Made by a program: the position numbers and the translations under genes. 64,000 nucleotides of DNA, taken from Syngnathus acus. Taxonomy: Eukaryota; Chordata; Actinopteri; Syngnathiformes; Syngnathidae. The notes beneath the pieces are model-generated. The model saw only the letters and a list, made by a program, of their open reading frames with translations, was not told the DNA's origin and made no database searches. The number at the start of each line of letters is the position of its first letter. The stretch's first letter is position 1. The DNA lies in assembly GCF_901709675.1 (NCBI RefSeq), contig NC_051097.1, positions 10,146,039 to 10,210,038 of the forward strand, given 5' to 3'. Of the stretch, positions 47,201 to 62,959 are shown in pieces.

Positions 47201-48035
47201 TTAGTTTACCTATAAATTGGCTATCTGGTCAAAGAAAATGGGCGATTTGATGAGCAGCCATCATCGCAACACAATGCCCGTGGATCCGTCTCACTTCCCC
47301 GCCCAACAGGAACCCGATCAGATGCATTGCTGACAAGATACCTTTACTGACGAGCTCCTTTTGCAAAACAATTAAATCATCCTTCTGCCAAATTCGGTCA
47401 ACAAAACAGCCAAATAACTAACCTCGTTAAGAATGAATACAAATAGCAACGGAAGTCGTGACGTTGGTAGCTGATGAATGAAAAGTAGGAAAATATTTGG
47501 TTGCGTAAATAGTCAACCACAACCGGGCTTTTCGCACGACAACATATCTTGATCTTGAGTCAAATGCCAAACCTGCCGAATATTTCAAGCGCTAGCTCTG
47601 CGGCGATAGCATGTGGTCAATGTCAAAGTTTGAGCTAGCGTTAGCTTGCAGGCTTCCCTGCCAAGACATGTGCATGTTAATTAGATCATTTCTTCATTTG
47701 GGGTGTCAAATGTCGCTTTCGTGATTCATTTGGAGGCGGCGTGGATGTATAACACCGATCGTTTTCAAGTGCCGCGGATATGTAGAGCAGGGAAGTTATC
47801 GGTCCTACTCAGGCCAGACGCGTGATGACACCGGAGTTTGCTGACTAGCTAACGTTAGCATTAGCATCGGCTAAGTTGTGTTAGCCTGCTACCGTTAGCC
47901 AAACTGCCAATAGGGCGTACGCACAAACGTCCAGCCATCGAAGCGAGGGGCTTGTGCATCCCGGGCAGAGTTGCCACAACGTCGGCGTGATCGCGGCGTT
48001 TCCATGTGGAACCGGTGAAATGATTTACCTGCCAT
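44277..48035 (-). CDS. ppp2r2a: PP2A regulatory subunit B55 alpha
   Basis: Ten exons total 445 residues (human 447): 48029-48035 (7 bases, MAG), 46758-46826, 46279-46376, 46018-46183, 45796-45908, 45435-45612, 45158-45322, 44889-45058, 44638-44729 and 44277-44556. All phases close. It is the seven-bladed WD40 B-type subunit that targets PP2A holoenzyme to substrates such as tau and mitotic phosphoproteins. Diagnostic runs: [96 protein letters not shown] and the terminal [13 protein letters not shown]. The small first exon was chosen because ATGGCAG joins exactly to GAGCTGG to restore MAGAGG. The B55 alpha form is favoured by sequence and by synteny with bnip3l; copy a or b unresolved. Confidence 0.95.
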
Positions 48036-48420
48036 GATGAGACAGACTGGGGGCTCGCCTCAGTCAAACGCGATCCTTCCTTCCTCCCACTCCCACGCGT
48101 TGCTTCGTGGGTTACTCAACTTTCTCTTGCGGTGGATCGCCGCTTGTCCCGCAGCTCAAACCTGACAGTCGGGGCGAGCGATCAAGCGTTTTCAATAATG
48201 ATCGCCTCTATTTCCTGACTGTGTTTCTCGAGTTGGCATCCCACAAGTCACTTGTCCACCGCGCCACAGCCTCCTTGTCTCTTTCCGCACCTCCACTCAA
48301 ATGCATATTTTACAATGCGCGCGCACGCCGCAAGGCAGATGCTCTGATGCGCGCGCACGAGTGGGGGGGGGGGGGGGGGGGGGGGGGGAATTCTGAATGA
48401 AACCAACCATGAGGCATTTC
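48036..48420. promoter_or_regulatory. ppp2r2a: ppp2r2a promoter region with 26-base G run
   Basis: The 5' flank is GC- and CpG-rich near the start codon, as expected for a housekeeping promoter. An alternating CGCGCG stretch (about 48320-48357) is followed by a run of 26 consecutive G at 48363-48388. No TATA box is evident. Assignment as promoter rests on position and composition only. Confidence 0.4.
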
Positions 48421-48840
48421 CGTCGAGATAAGCTCACTGTAACTTCATTATTGTCGTCCAAAATAACAATCGTTATTTTGTTTAAATAAATAACATATGC
48501 CTACAACGTCCAAGGAAAGGCTGAAAAATAAATGCTCTTCCACTTGACAGCAGAAGATTTGAGAAGACCAATCATTTAATTTGTGACATTTTTGTTTTGT
48601 AGTGTCCCGTAAGATTTTTTTGGGTGTGCCTTGAAGTCGGTGAGGCTGCAAACACTGATTTATCTTGCGCTTGGATGTTTGCTGCGTCACCAGGAGGTGG
48701 CAGCAGAGTTCAACGTGATGGCAGTATCAGGTACCGGAAGTAGAATTACATCAAGATTTGTGATGTTAATTACACGCAACTAATTGACATTTCCTCGTGC
48801 CTGTCGACTGTTAAAGTGTCTTAAGCATGCAAGATGACCA
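48421..48840. other. Intergenic, ppp2r2a-gsn
   Basis: No gene is recognised. One CTCF-like sequence (CACCAGGAGGTGGCAGCAG) lies at about 48688-48706. Confidence 0.4.
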
Positions 48841-49137
48841 CACCAAACAAAAATCGGGATAAAATAGGCGTGCAGGTGGATGAGCGCAGTGCGCACGCAC
48901 GGACTCGACCTCCACTTTGCGCAGGCTGCAGGGCAGGCCAGCCAGCCTGCCAATAAAGGGGTGTGTCGTAACGGGGAGTGTCCCGGGACAGCTTCAAGAG
49001 CAGCGGCTTTGGGCTCAGCTCAGCTGCTACGCCGTCTCGACGCCTCACTGCTCCCAGGCTGCAGCTAGAAGCGCTCATCGCGGCTTGCCCTCGTCTCCTT
49101 TTGTTCTCCGTTCATTTTCTAGAACTCAGGATCTGTC
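48841..49137 (+). promoter_or_regulatory. gsn: Candidate gsn promoter and 5' non-coding exon
   Basis: A GC-rich segment with CCAATAAAGG at about 48950 (CCAAT/TATA-like) is followed by CAGGATCTGTCAG and the donor GTACGA at 49138. Gelsolin genes use upstream non-coding first exons for the cytoplasmic form. The acceptor would be TTTTTCTCTCAG just before the coding exon, whose ATG is at 50961. Exon edges are inferred. Confidence 0.35.
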
Positions 49138-50955
49138 AGGTACGACAAATTTGGACTTTCCAGCAAATGCATTCCAGTCCGTGGTTCGGATTGAGAGATA
49201 AAATGACTTCCATGCATAAGAATACAGAACGAACGGGCCTTATTTTTGCATGTCGCCCTACTTTGTCTGGCTTTCTGAAGTGTCTTAGCAATGCTGTAGT
49301 ATCAAGCTTATTCTGGAGAGCAGCCGATGCCATATAAGGGCAAAATCCTTGCTTGCATGCAGAGAGAAAATTGTGTGCTTCCACTTGAATACACTTTGGC
49401 AGCCCAGTGAACAAGTGGACATCCACTTTATGAGGTTCAGGGTTCAAATCTTATCTCCGGCCTTCCTGTGTGCTTGTTTAGGCGATGTAATTTGTTTAGC
49501 TGCATGTTAAATATTGCAATAATATCAATATCACAACAATACTGTGTAGCCCTAACGTATAAACAATTTGACACTCACAATGGTTTGTTTAGAGTTAATG
49601 GGACAGCTCCTCCAAATGAGGATGAAGTGGTGTAGAAAATGGATCGATATTGGAATTTATAAATTTTTATACAATTTGAGACGCTCAGTTAAAGACTTGA
49701 ACTCATCAGAAATGACAGTATGCCATCCACAAGGAGATATCTGTTGTTCCTATCGCAACGTCAAAGCAAATAGTGAGACAGAGGAAGTCGTGTCAGCGAC
49801 CACAAGATGAGCGTGTCACTCACTCTTGTGTTGGCATGATCATCATCTTCACATAGATCAGTAAAATTAATGATCAGTCAAAGTCATTTGTTTCCAATGT
49901 TCTTTGTCCACGACGATGATGTGGGAAAACGGAATGAGTCATTCCTCGCTTAGGGGGGGAAAAAAAATCCCAATACAAGCCTGCAGTGAGTTTATTTCAC
50001 AAATCAAACTGTGAATTGCCGACTTGTTTTTCCAGCTGGGAAAGCAGCTGATAAATCACAAGACTTTTGAGAACCATGCTGTTTTGTGACATATGAAGCC
50101 ACTGTTTGGGTTACATGGCGCATTTGAGGCCTGCAGCAGGAACGCTACAAAAGGAGCAGGCATAGTGAGCGAAGCATGGGGGAGGGGACCAGATACTTGC
50201 GGTGGGAGCCAACATTCACGTCTGCCCCTCTTGTCCAGCAAGACTCTTTGCTTGCATGTGGTAATCAAATTGTTGGGTGTGACGCTTAGTAACTTTTATA
50301 GCCGCTCAAGCAGAAGTTGATGATTTATAACCAATCGTTCGGGACATGTTGTTCCTCATATGTCTCGGGAGAAGCAGAAACACTGCGTACCCGAGGTGCT
50401 ACCAACTAAATTTGAAGCATGTTGGTGAAATTCCAAACACTGCTTCAATTCAGAGAGCTTGTTTATACTCTGGGTAGTGTTTACTCTGCCAAGCTAGTTT
50501 GCTGAAAACATTTCCGTGAACACTATTTACGTCATCTTAGTTGAGCGCTGTTGGAGTCCACAATGTTTTTCAGTTTGAAAACGTGGACCACGCTGACGAG
50601 CAAAATACACATATGAGGGTTGAAGTCAGCTCCATATGGTGTTTAGAACTTCTCTGTTGGATTGTTTGAGTCATAATAGCTGAAGCTTCCTTCCACAATG
50701 GGGAAACACCCAAGCACAGGGCACCCATGATTCACTCTACCCTGCGCGATTTCTAAATATGGCGCAAACTGTATCGTTGTATCCATGGCAACAGCCCCAG
50801 CCCTAAGGGGAGAGGCTTGGTGTTTCATAAATAGGAGCTCAGCTTCTCTTATCACAGAGTGACCACTGTTAGCCCCCTCATAGTCACGCCAAGCTAGTTG
50901 CCACGACGACACAACTGGTTTTAGAAAAGTTATTATTTTATTTTTTTTCTCTCAG
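49138..50955. other. Presumed first intron of gsn
   Basis: No coding homology is seen. It contains a perfect SRF CArG box (CCATATAAGG, 49330-49339) and a one-mismatch CArG (CTAAATATGG, 50753-50762). No signal-peptide exon for a secreted form was recognised. Confidence 0.45.
49330..49339. promoter_or_regulatory. Consensus CArG (SRF) box in gsn 5' region
   Basis: CCATATAAGG fits CC(A/T)6GG exactly. SRF/MRTF commonly drive actin-cytoskeleton genes, including gelsolin family members. The location about 1.6 kb upstream of the coding start fits a promoter or intron-1 enhancer. The match is seen; the function is inferred. Confidence 0.4.
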
Positions 50956-50960
50956 GCAGA

Positions 50961-55212
<4,252 letters not shown>

Positions 55213-55679
55213 GCTCACGCCTGGTACCCGGAGCTTCGCATCAGAGCAGCACCTGATACTTAGCAAGCAGAAGACTGTTTTTGCTTTTAGCTGCTAGTAT
55301 GTCTTGAGACTTGTGTACAAAAAAAAAAGTTTCCTCACAGTGTGGCCTTTGTTCGCTTTTGAAACCAAGTAAGAGCAGTGAATTGTTTTCCAGGCTTGCT
55401 TCATGGATTATTTTTTTTTTGTTAAAATGCAATCCATGTTTTTGTATTTTATATTTGGACACGTACCCAAACACAGCCAGCAAAGCGATACGATGGCTTA
55501 ACATTGTAGTTTTTTTTCCTTTTAGTTTGTAAAGGTACTGTGCCTCTTGCTCAGGATGCTCGATGTTTTTTTTTTTAATGCAGGAGTGGCATGCTTGCCA
55601 TATTTATTTGACTAGCTTTGCTGCCATTTAGCTTGTCTACCTTTTTTGCCACTTTGGTTTTGCTACAATATGCCATCAC

Positions 55680-55685
55680 AATAAA
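55680..55685 (+). other. gsn: gsn polyadenylation signal
   Basis: AATAAA lies 468 bases past the gsn stop codon, with a GT-rich stretch (GTTGTGTGTGTT) about 20 bases further. This is the usual arrangement for cleavage and polyadenylation. Confidence 0.6.
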
Positions 55686-55765
55686 AAAATAAATGAAAAG
55701 TTGTGTGTGTTAATACATTTAAAAAAATATATATCCAAATCTATTGACTAACAAGATATCGTATT

Positions 55766-55771
55766 TTTATT
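55766..55771 (-). other. stom: Candidate stom polyadenylation signal
   Basis: TTTATT on the plus strand gives AATAAA on the minus strand, about 1.2 kb past the stom stop codon. It faces the gsn signal about 80 bases away. Other minus-strand signals further right cannot be excluded. Confidence 0.4.
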
Positions 55772-56958
55772 AATGTTCTAAATATAATGCATACCTAAAA
55801 ATAACAAAGTTGACTTTCATCCAACTTCCAGCTTTGGGATCAGAACAGTCGTCAATCATGAAACAGCAAAATAAACATCTGTAAAAAAAATACTGTGGGG
55901 AAAAAAAAAACATCCATGCCCAGTATGTTTACATTCATGTATGAACATTTTACAGCATCTAGCTAATTGTTAATTAGGTTAGGACAATTAGACAAATGCC
56001 GTTTGAGTGGGAAAATGATTCAATTATATCTCATCACCGCCCCCCCCCCGAGAAAAAATGTAACATTTATGTAAAAATACGATGGCTGTGTATAATATAC
56101 TTTATCATGATATAATTTCCCAAAGGTAAGCATGAATACACTCGGGTGAAAAAGCACATGCGCGCACACCTGATCGGTTTAGTAAAGCTATCGGGTTAGA
56201 AGTTCACTCCATATTTGTAACTAGCACGTCACATTTAAAACACGACAAATCGACTTTCGAGACGGACCACCTCAAAAGACTACATACTTTTTGTAAATTA
56301 CGTCTTCACACGACGCTTGAAACTGCATAGAAAAGTGTCCAAATAAATCCACAACAGTAAGTTAAGGCTTTTTGCATTGAAAGGACCATTTTCAGGGGAC
56401 ACGTTAGCTCCCATACCAATTACGCAATACACAAATGTGGCTTAACTAAATTGCAGGTAATCCACTTCTCCCCCCCCAAAAAAACAACATAAAATGGCAT
56501 TACCTATATTAACTATATTGAAAAAAAAGACATATTGCCTGTATTTATAAAGCTGAGCCCTCCAGCAGGTGGCACTGTGGTGTCAAAAACTCATTACGTT
56601 CATTTTCATTATAGACGACTTTTAAGGTAACTTTTAAGATTAATTGCAAAAAACTTGCCTCAGTTTCGGGTGTGAAGTGTCTTCATGCCACCTCTCCCTG
56701 CTCTTTCTCCACTTTGCGTGGCACCTGCTGGCCCAAGCTGCTAAAAAAACAACAGTGAAACATGCAACATGCAGAGTGCATGTAAAAACAGTGTGAGCTA
56801 AAACTAAGGAAAAGAAAAAAAGCACACTGGCAGTAATGTAGCAAAACCGCATCATTGAGCATTCAGTAGGAAATACATGAATGAGCGTAAGGTCACTTCC
56901 ACATTTTTCGATGCCGACCCTTGCTCTGCTCAAGTTCCGTCGACGGGACGGACGACGC
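55772..56958. other. Probable stom 3' UTR
   Basis: No coding homology is seen. The region lies between the stom stop codon and a minus-strand AATAAA, is AT-rich, and contains short C and A runs (C run at 56040-56049). Confidence 0.4.
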
Positions 56959-59900
56959 TTAGTGCTTGATGAAGCCCTGCATCATCTCCAGCGGCAGAGG
57001 GAAGATGATGGTGGAGTTCTTCTCGGCGGCGATGGTGTTGAGGGTCTGCAGGTAACGCAGCTGCAGGGCCGACGGCGACTCGGCGATCACCAGCGACGCC
57101 TCCTTCAGCGCCCTGGAGGCGTTCATCTCGCCTTCTGCGGCGATGACCTGGCGAGGGGCACGCACGGATGGGAAATTCGCCCCAAAGTCCACATTGAGAT
57201 GGCGCCATTGGGTTCGGTTACCTTGGCTCGGGCCTCCCGGGTCGCCTCGGCCTCGGCCGCCATGGCTCTCTGGAGCTGCAGGGGCAGCTTGACGTCTTTG
57301 ATCTCCACTCGCTCCACCTTGATACCCCAATCGTCAGTAGCGTCGTCGAGGGTGGACTGGCGAGACATAAACTTTTTTTTTTAAATACTGCTGCTAACTG
57401 AGAAAACATCAGTTTGAATTCATGAGCATCTACCATGGCTGGGAGGGGAAAAAAAAAAAAAAATAAAAAAATCAACCATCATACCACTTTTCGCCACGTG
57501 GTGGCAGCAAAGGGCAGACTTTCAAAATCCATTTTCAGACCACTCAGGTTTGCTTGCCACAGCGGCAGTGTCAGGTGTTCAAATAATAGACAACAAATAC
57601 ATTGCGGAGCAACTCTATCTGACACACTTGACACGAGCGTGACGACGAGCGTAATTTGTGGCTGACATAAATCCTCAAGCAAGCGCCTCCGAGAAACAAA
57701 CCGTCAATTATTCACGGGGTTAATGGATGAATAAATGATAACATTCCCACGCAAACGGACAGCTGCGCTCGACACGCCTGCTGTGTTTTTTATTTTTTAT
57801 TTTATTCACTTCTCTGCAGTTTGTTCACTTTCAAATTGACACTTGCCGCTGAATTATGCAGCTCGAGCGTACGGAACGGGCGACTGTGAGCTGTACCTGC
57901 ATGCTGTGTGCGATTTCTTCACGGTCCGAAAGGATCTCAGCCAGGTTCTTGGTCCCCAGAACATTCCTGAGTGTGGTCTGGGCCAAGAGGCGTGTGGCGG
58001 CGTCGGCGTTGGTGATGTTGGCCACGGCCAGAGTCGCGTTTTGAACCCGGTAGTACACCACGCCGTCCACGCTCACCGTCACCGAATCTTTGGTCAAAAC
58101 CTGCGAGGGGTTGGAATGCGGCAAACAGGAATTTGAAATTTAAAGCCACTCATTTATCGACGTTTAATAAAATTGAGATATGTTAGTCTTTTTTTTTTAA
58201 ATTGTCTATCATTGATTTTTATGGGAAAGCTTTATGGTATCGGAACTTGGTATCGGAATCAGCGACTACTGACAAATTGTGCTCATATGCAAGAATGCGC
58301 TTCACGTTTATGGTGTTTTCTGCTCGTGAGCTGAATGAAAAATTTCCTAAATCCATTTTGACAGCCTTTGAGCGCACGCGGACGTATTTGTTTAACGTCA
58401 ACACGAGGCGGGCGCGTCGTACCTCTTGCGGCGGGATGTCAAAGGTGATGGTGCGCATGTCCACGTTGATGAAGCTGTCAGTGCACGGCAAGATGAAGAA
58501 CAAACCTGTGGAATCACAAGAATGCAAATAGTCGGCGGTAAACACAATAATAAGCGGGGCGTCTTGGCAAATGTTTGAAGCCGGCGGGATGAATGAAACG
58601 TTGGCACGGGGCCAAGTCAAGCAGGCTTTAGAAGACTGCAGCTGTGCCGGCAGTCGGGCAAAGCTGGGAATATTTGCGCCTTTCGCCAGCCCCGTTTCAA
58701 GTCGCAAGCATCCGGCGCCGGGGCACCAAACAATTCTTGGCAGGCGGCGGAGTGAAACGCTAGGTATGCAAACATTTAGCACTCCTGCATTTTCAATTAT
58801 GAAAGTTTGACTGGCGGCGGCGGCGGCGGGTGAAATCGGAGCCAACCGCAAATACGAAGCGCGGACGTCGAGCGCAAATTAAAAGAACGACAAGATTGTG
58901 TGACCGAGGTTAAGGGGCCATTACGGAGCTGAATTTAGTTGGAGCATAAACACGGCAAGACCCCCAGGAATGCTAGCTTTGCCGGCAGAGAGCTATTATT
59001 ACCCCATGTCGTCACAAATGGCGTCTCCCGGCACTTCAGGGAGTCCAATTTCAATATTTTTAAGAGGACGCTCCCTGTTTTTCTTTTTTTTTTTTTTTAT
59101 TGGCGGCAGTAAAACAACAAATCAAAGATGAGGAGACAGTGAGCTGGGAGATGTATGCAAATTGTTTCTCGTGGGAGCTTGGATTGTTCCTCTACAAAAA
59201 CCTCTTCCTTGGGAATAGCGCCATCGCTATTTTCAGATTTATTTCCGCGTCCATAAGTCAAACTGCAGTGGCAGACGCACGGCAGCACATAAATGACAAT
59301 GCGGGAGGGGCATATTGTTTCTATTTCTGATTTGTGTCACATTGAACAAGATTTTTTGTTTTGCATTATTACTGTTTGGACTGTCCAATTGGATCCTTTA
59401 CTATCCCGACAAGCTCGTGTTCGTCGGGTACATTTGTCACATTATTTTTGTTCGCCTACTCAAAATGATGAGGTTGCGTTCGGAATCGGCGCTCCTCTGT
59501 CTGTGGATTTACGGAGCTTTTTTTTTCCGGCCCGTATTTTATGGGTTTACAACATCGCTGTCGGCGCATGTCAGGGAGTAACCCGGGCAACCGTTGCTAC
59601 GGCGGCCTAATCCAAGTCGGAAATTAAATCAACTTGGCTTGTGACGTGAAAACATTTTGCCGCAGAACAAATCGGGCTTGGTTCTGTTTCCAGTCTGCGG
59701 CCACAAATCCCTCTTTCTAATCACCGAGATGTTTTTCTTTGTTGCATATTAGCTCTGGAAACTGCCTATACATGCCACAAGGTGGGGCCAAAGCACCACT
59801 TTTCTATTAGACAGCGCTACGGCCTGACCAGATAAAGCTCAGTTCGTCAGCAGCAAAACATCACAAGAGGGCGCCAAAGCACTGCTTTTACAGCCATACA

Positions 59901-61646
59901 TTCATGCAATACAGAAATGTCCGAAATTTAGTACGGAAGTTGTCGTTTCCAACCTGGTCCTTTGGCTCCTCCTCGCAAAAGGCGTCCCAGTCGGAAAATA
60001 ATGGCTCTTTCATACTCCTTCACAATCTGCACGCAGACACCATTTTTTTGTAGCTCTTAAATCAAGGACAAAAAAAGTTCATCCGTTCACTGGGACAACA
60101 TGCAATAGAAAGAGTGTAGCAAAATAATGACTTGGCATGCGATCAAACAAACGTGACCTTGATGCACATCCAAATGGAGATGGGCAGTGTGAGCACCATG
60201 AGTAGAAGAGACAACAGCACCAGCATCCATCCACAGAAGCCAATGCTCGTGTCTCCATTCTCCAAGGCTAGAAAAGAAAAATGAACGCACACAGCTTTCG
60301 TTTTCATGTTCACGCGTAAATATAAAGGGTGGGGTCTTGTCCGGGTTTATAATGATCTTGTAATACAATCATTTAACCAATTGGTTTTCATTGAGTTGTT
60401 TTATATCTATGGTCTATTTGTCGCATCACGTTGATCACTCTGGATATTTATTCTCCTTTGAAGCCATTTGAATTTCACTCCAAACTTGATGACATGCAAT
60501 GATTCAATAGGTGTGATCGGATGCAATACCTTCTGCATCATGTAAAGTGCTGCTTGGACCTACAGACAAAGTTAAAGGTCAAAACACTGTTGATCCCAGT
60601 GCACAATAAGAATATACTGTACAGTAAACCCTGGCTATTCACTGGTGATTTTTTTTTTAATGACACAGGCCAGTAAAAAAAATTCAAGCTGATTCCAAAT
60701 GTCCTTGTTTTTTCTTTCTCTTAACATCACATCAGGTTTTCATAATTGTAATAATATGTAATATTACATTGTACTTGGAAAAAACGTGTGGAAAAAACTC
60801 TCCGGGGACTCCACTAACTATCCCAGGCTAAACATAACTCCTTCCCAAAACACACCTCTCAGCCAACATTCTTTCTTGACATGAATTACTACTTTCCTAT
60901 TAGCCACAGCTTTGTACGCCATGTGACTAGAACCACTGCGCCAACAGGTTCGTTAAAAGAAAATGTGCAATCGCGAATAGGCGGGGGTTCACTGTACTGT
61001 ACAGTCAAACGATAGAAAAACAACCTATCCTAGATGACCTTGGCATCCTGCATAGAGTAAGTTCGAATGAGATCAGTAACGATGACCTGTTCAATTTGGA
61101 CATGATCCAATTTTAACAACAATAAGCATTTTAATCAATACATTTGATGGCACATGCATTCACTGACAAGTTTCTACGTGATTCACTCAGTTACTCCACC
61201 ACTCACATGTACGTAGTAGCTATTTTTTAACTCGTGACAAACAAGACAAAGCACTTTGGACTTGCAACCAAAGGGAGTTTAGTTAGTTAGATATAAAAAC
61301 AGCGTCGATTACGTGTGCGTAGTTAACTTTTGCAAAAACGCCGTTAGCTTGCTAATGGGAGGGGCGTGCCTTCGTTAGCTTAGCCTTTGCTAGCGCTGGG
61401 AAACCTTCTCATTTTGAATTTGACACGTGAATAAATGCCAGTAACATTAGTTGCCGGTTGAAAACGATTTGTCTGTCGTTTAATGCAAATAATCGATTTG
61501 ATAATCATTTCTTTACTGTGCTCACATATGGATAGCTCGTGACGCTTCGGTTGCGCCAACATAAGCGAAATCGTGTTTGTATGAGCGTTACCTGATTGAC
61601 GTTCACGTCTTTTTGCAGTTTTAAATTCCAAATCTTCGTTTTCCAT
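56959..61646 (-). CDS. stom: Stomatin
   Basis: Eight exons total 292 residues (human 288): 61592-61646, 60530-60559, 60158-60267, 59954-60026, 58423-58505, 57897-58100, 57222-57356 and 56959-57147. All phases close. It is a monotopic, cholesterol-binding membrane scaffold of lipid rafts that modulates ion channels and transporters. Visible features: a hydrophobic hairpin at about 40-63 with Pro57 (the hairpin-turn proline), Cys40 in GFCGW and Cys97 in LPCTD (palmitoylated positions in human), then the SPFH domain from [15 protein letters not shown] through [54 protein letters not shown] and [20 protein letters not shown]. The C-terminus [20 protein letters not shown] plus H marks STOM rather than STOML3. 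A 30-base second exon encodes a polar N-terminal segment. The gsn neighbour supports orthology. Confidence 0.96.
58506..59953. other. stom intron with GC-rich and motif-dense DNA
   Basis: This is the largest intron in the 3' half of stom (1.45 kb). It is unusually GC-rich for an intron here (58560-58900) and contains ATCAAAG, ATGCAAAT-like and ATTGTTCC motifs near 59119-59188. A CACAAGAGGGCGCC sequence lies at 59863-59876. No exon is recognised in it. It may harbour regulatory DNA. Confidence 0.35.
60530..60559 (-). CDS. stom: stom 30-base second coding exon
   Basis: The exon lies between acceptor TCTGTAG and donor GTATTG and encodes PSSTLHDAE with split glycine/alanine codons. It is phase 1 on both sides, so skipping it keeps the frame (ten residues shorter). 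It supplies the serine-rich N-terminal cytosolic tail, a region that is phosphorylated in mammalian stomatin. Confidence 0.7.
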
Positions 61647-62912
61647 TGTGAATATTACGAATGTTTGCAGTTACGGAGAGAAAATAATTCAACACAACAC
61701 GGGCGGTGGTTTTATCCCTCTGATAAAATAGCTTTCCCTACACGACGACTGGAAGGTGCCGTGACGCACTATTGGCGTCATTGGGCTAAATATCTCACGC
61801 TCTAATGAATTGAATTGGGGAAAAAACCCTAAAATGCTCACCGAGTTAAAAAAGAAAAAGAAAAAACAACAACAACTAGACTTTACCTACGACATCTAAG
61901 ATTCCATTTTTATACCGTTCAAAAATAATCTCCCAATGATTTAACGATGACCAAACCATGCTGCCTGGAAGTCAGAGTTCAGGACACACTTGTACTCCCA
62001 AATATTGATTTCCTGTCTTGCCCTTTTCCTCCACATTTTTTTGTTTCATCTTAATTATTACATCATTGAGTGAATTCCGCAAACAATCCACCCCCCCCCC
62101 CCAAAAAAAATCAAGTCTGTGATTTTCCTGGCAGACTGATGAAGGCTATGCAATACAAGAGGTGCACATCCATATGATCTAATCCTCTTTTAATTATGAT
62201 GAAGGGGCAAAATGTGGGATTGTTGGATTAATTGCCTTACATGCACAAAGCCTTCAACTGGGATCAATGTATTGGACTGATTTTAAATGAGTGAATCTTA
62301 ACTATTTGCAGCCAGCATTTTTGCTAATCCAAAAGGATTCTTTGTCTTCGTCATTATCTCTCCCTGTATATTATGTAGCCTACTGTAACTCTTTTCGCGG
62401 TCATGTGTCCAGTTCTCTCCCTTTCCTGGAAAGAGACCACAAGTCTCATTCTGGTGGGAACTGCGGAATCAATTAGAAGAGAACGACTGAGCTGTCCTTT
62501 CAGATTTGTATTCCATCTCACTGCAACTATTGAGTATTGACACCAACATTGCTCAATACAGTAGTATACTGTGTGCATGAGTCGACCGATTGTCCTCACC
62601 GGAAATTGTTGTACGTTTCTTGGCCACTAGGGGTCATAGTGGCGGTGCCACTAAATTTCCTCCTTAAAGTTATCCACAGCACACAAAAGTATTACGTCAG
62701 TCAGAATATTGTTTTTTGTACATGACAACAATGGACAAAAAGTTCGTAGGCCCTTGGCACATTGAATTTCGTCAACCAGTCAGGGCATGTTTTTAATAAC
62801 TGGATTCCTGTGGGCGGAGTTTGGCTAACTCCATGTTAGTTTTTATGAGTCCAAGGACACCCTATTCTGTAAATGTTTTTGGGCGGTGGCTCATCCTGTC
62901 TTGAAGACTGGG

Positions 62913-62959
<47 letters not shown>

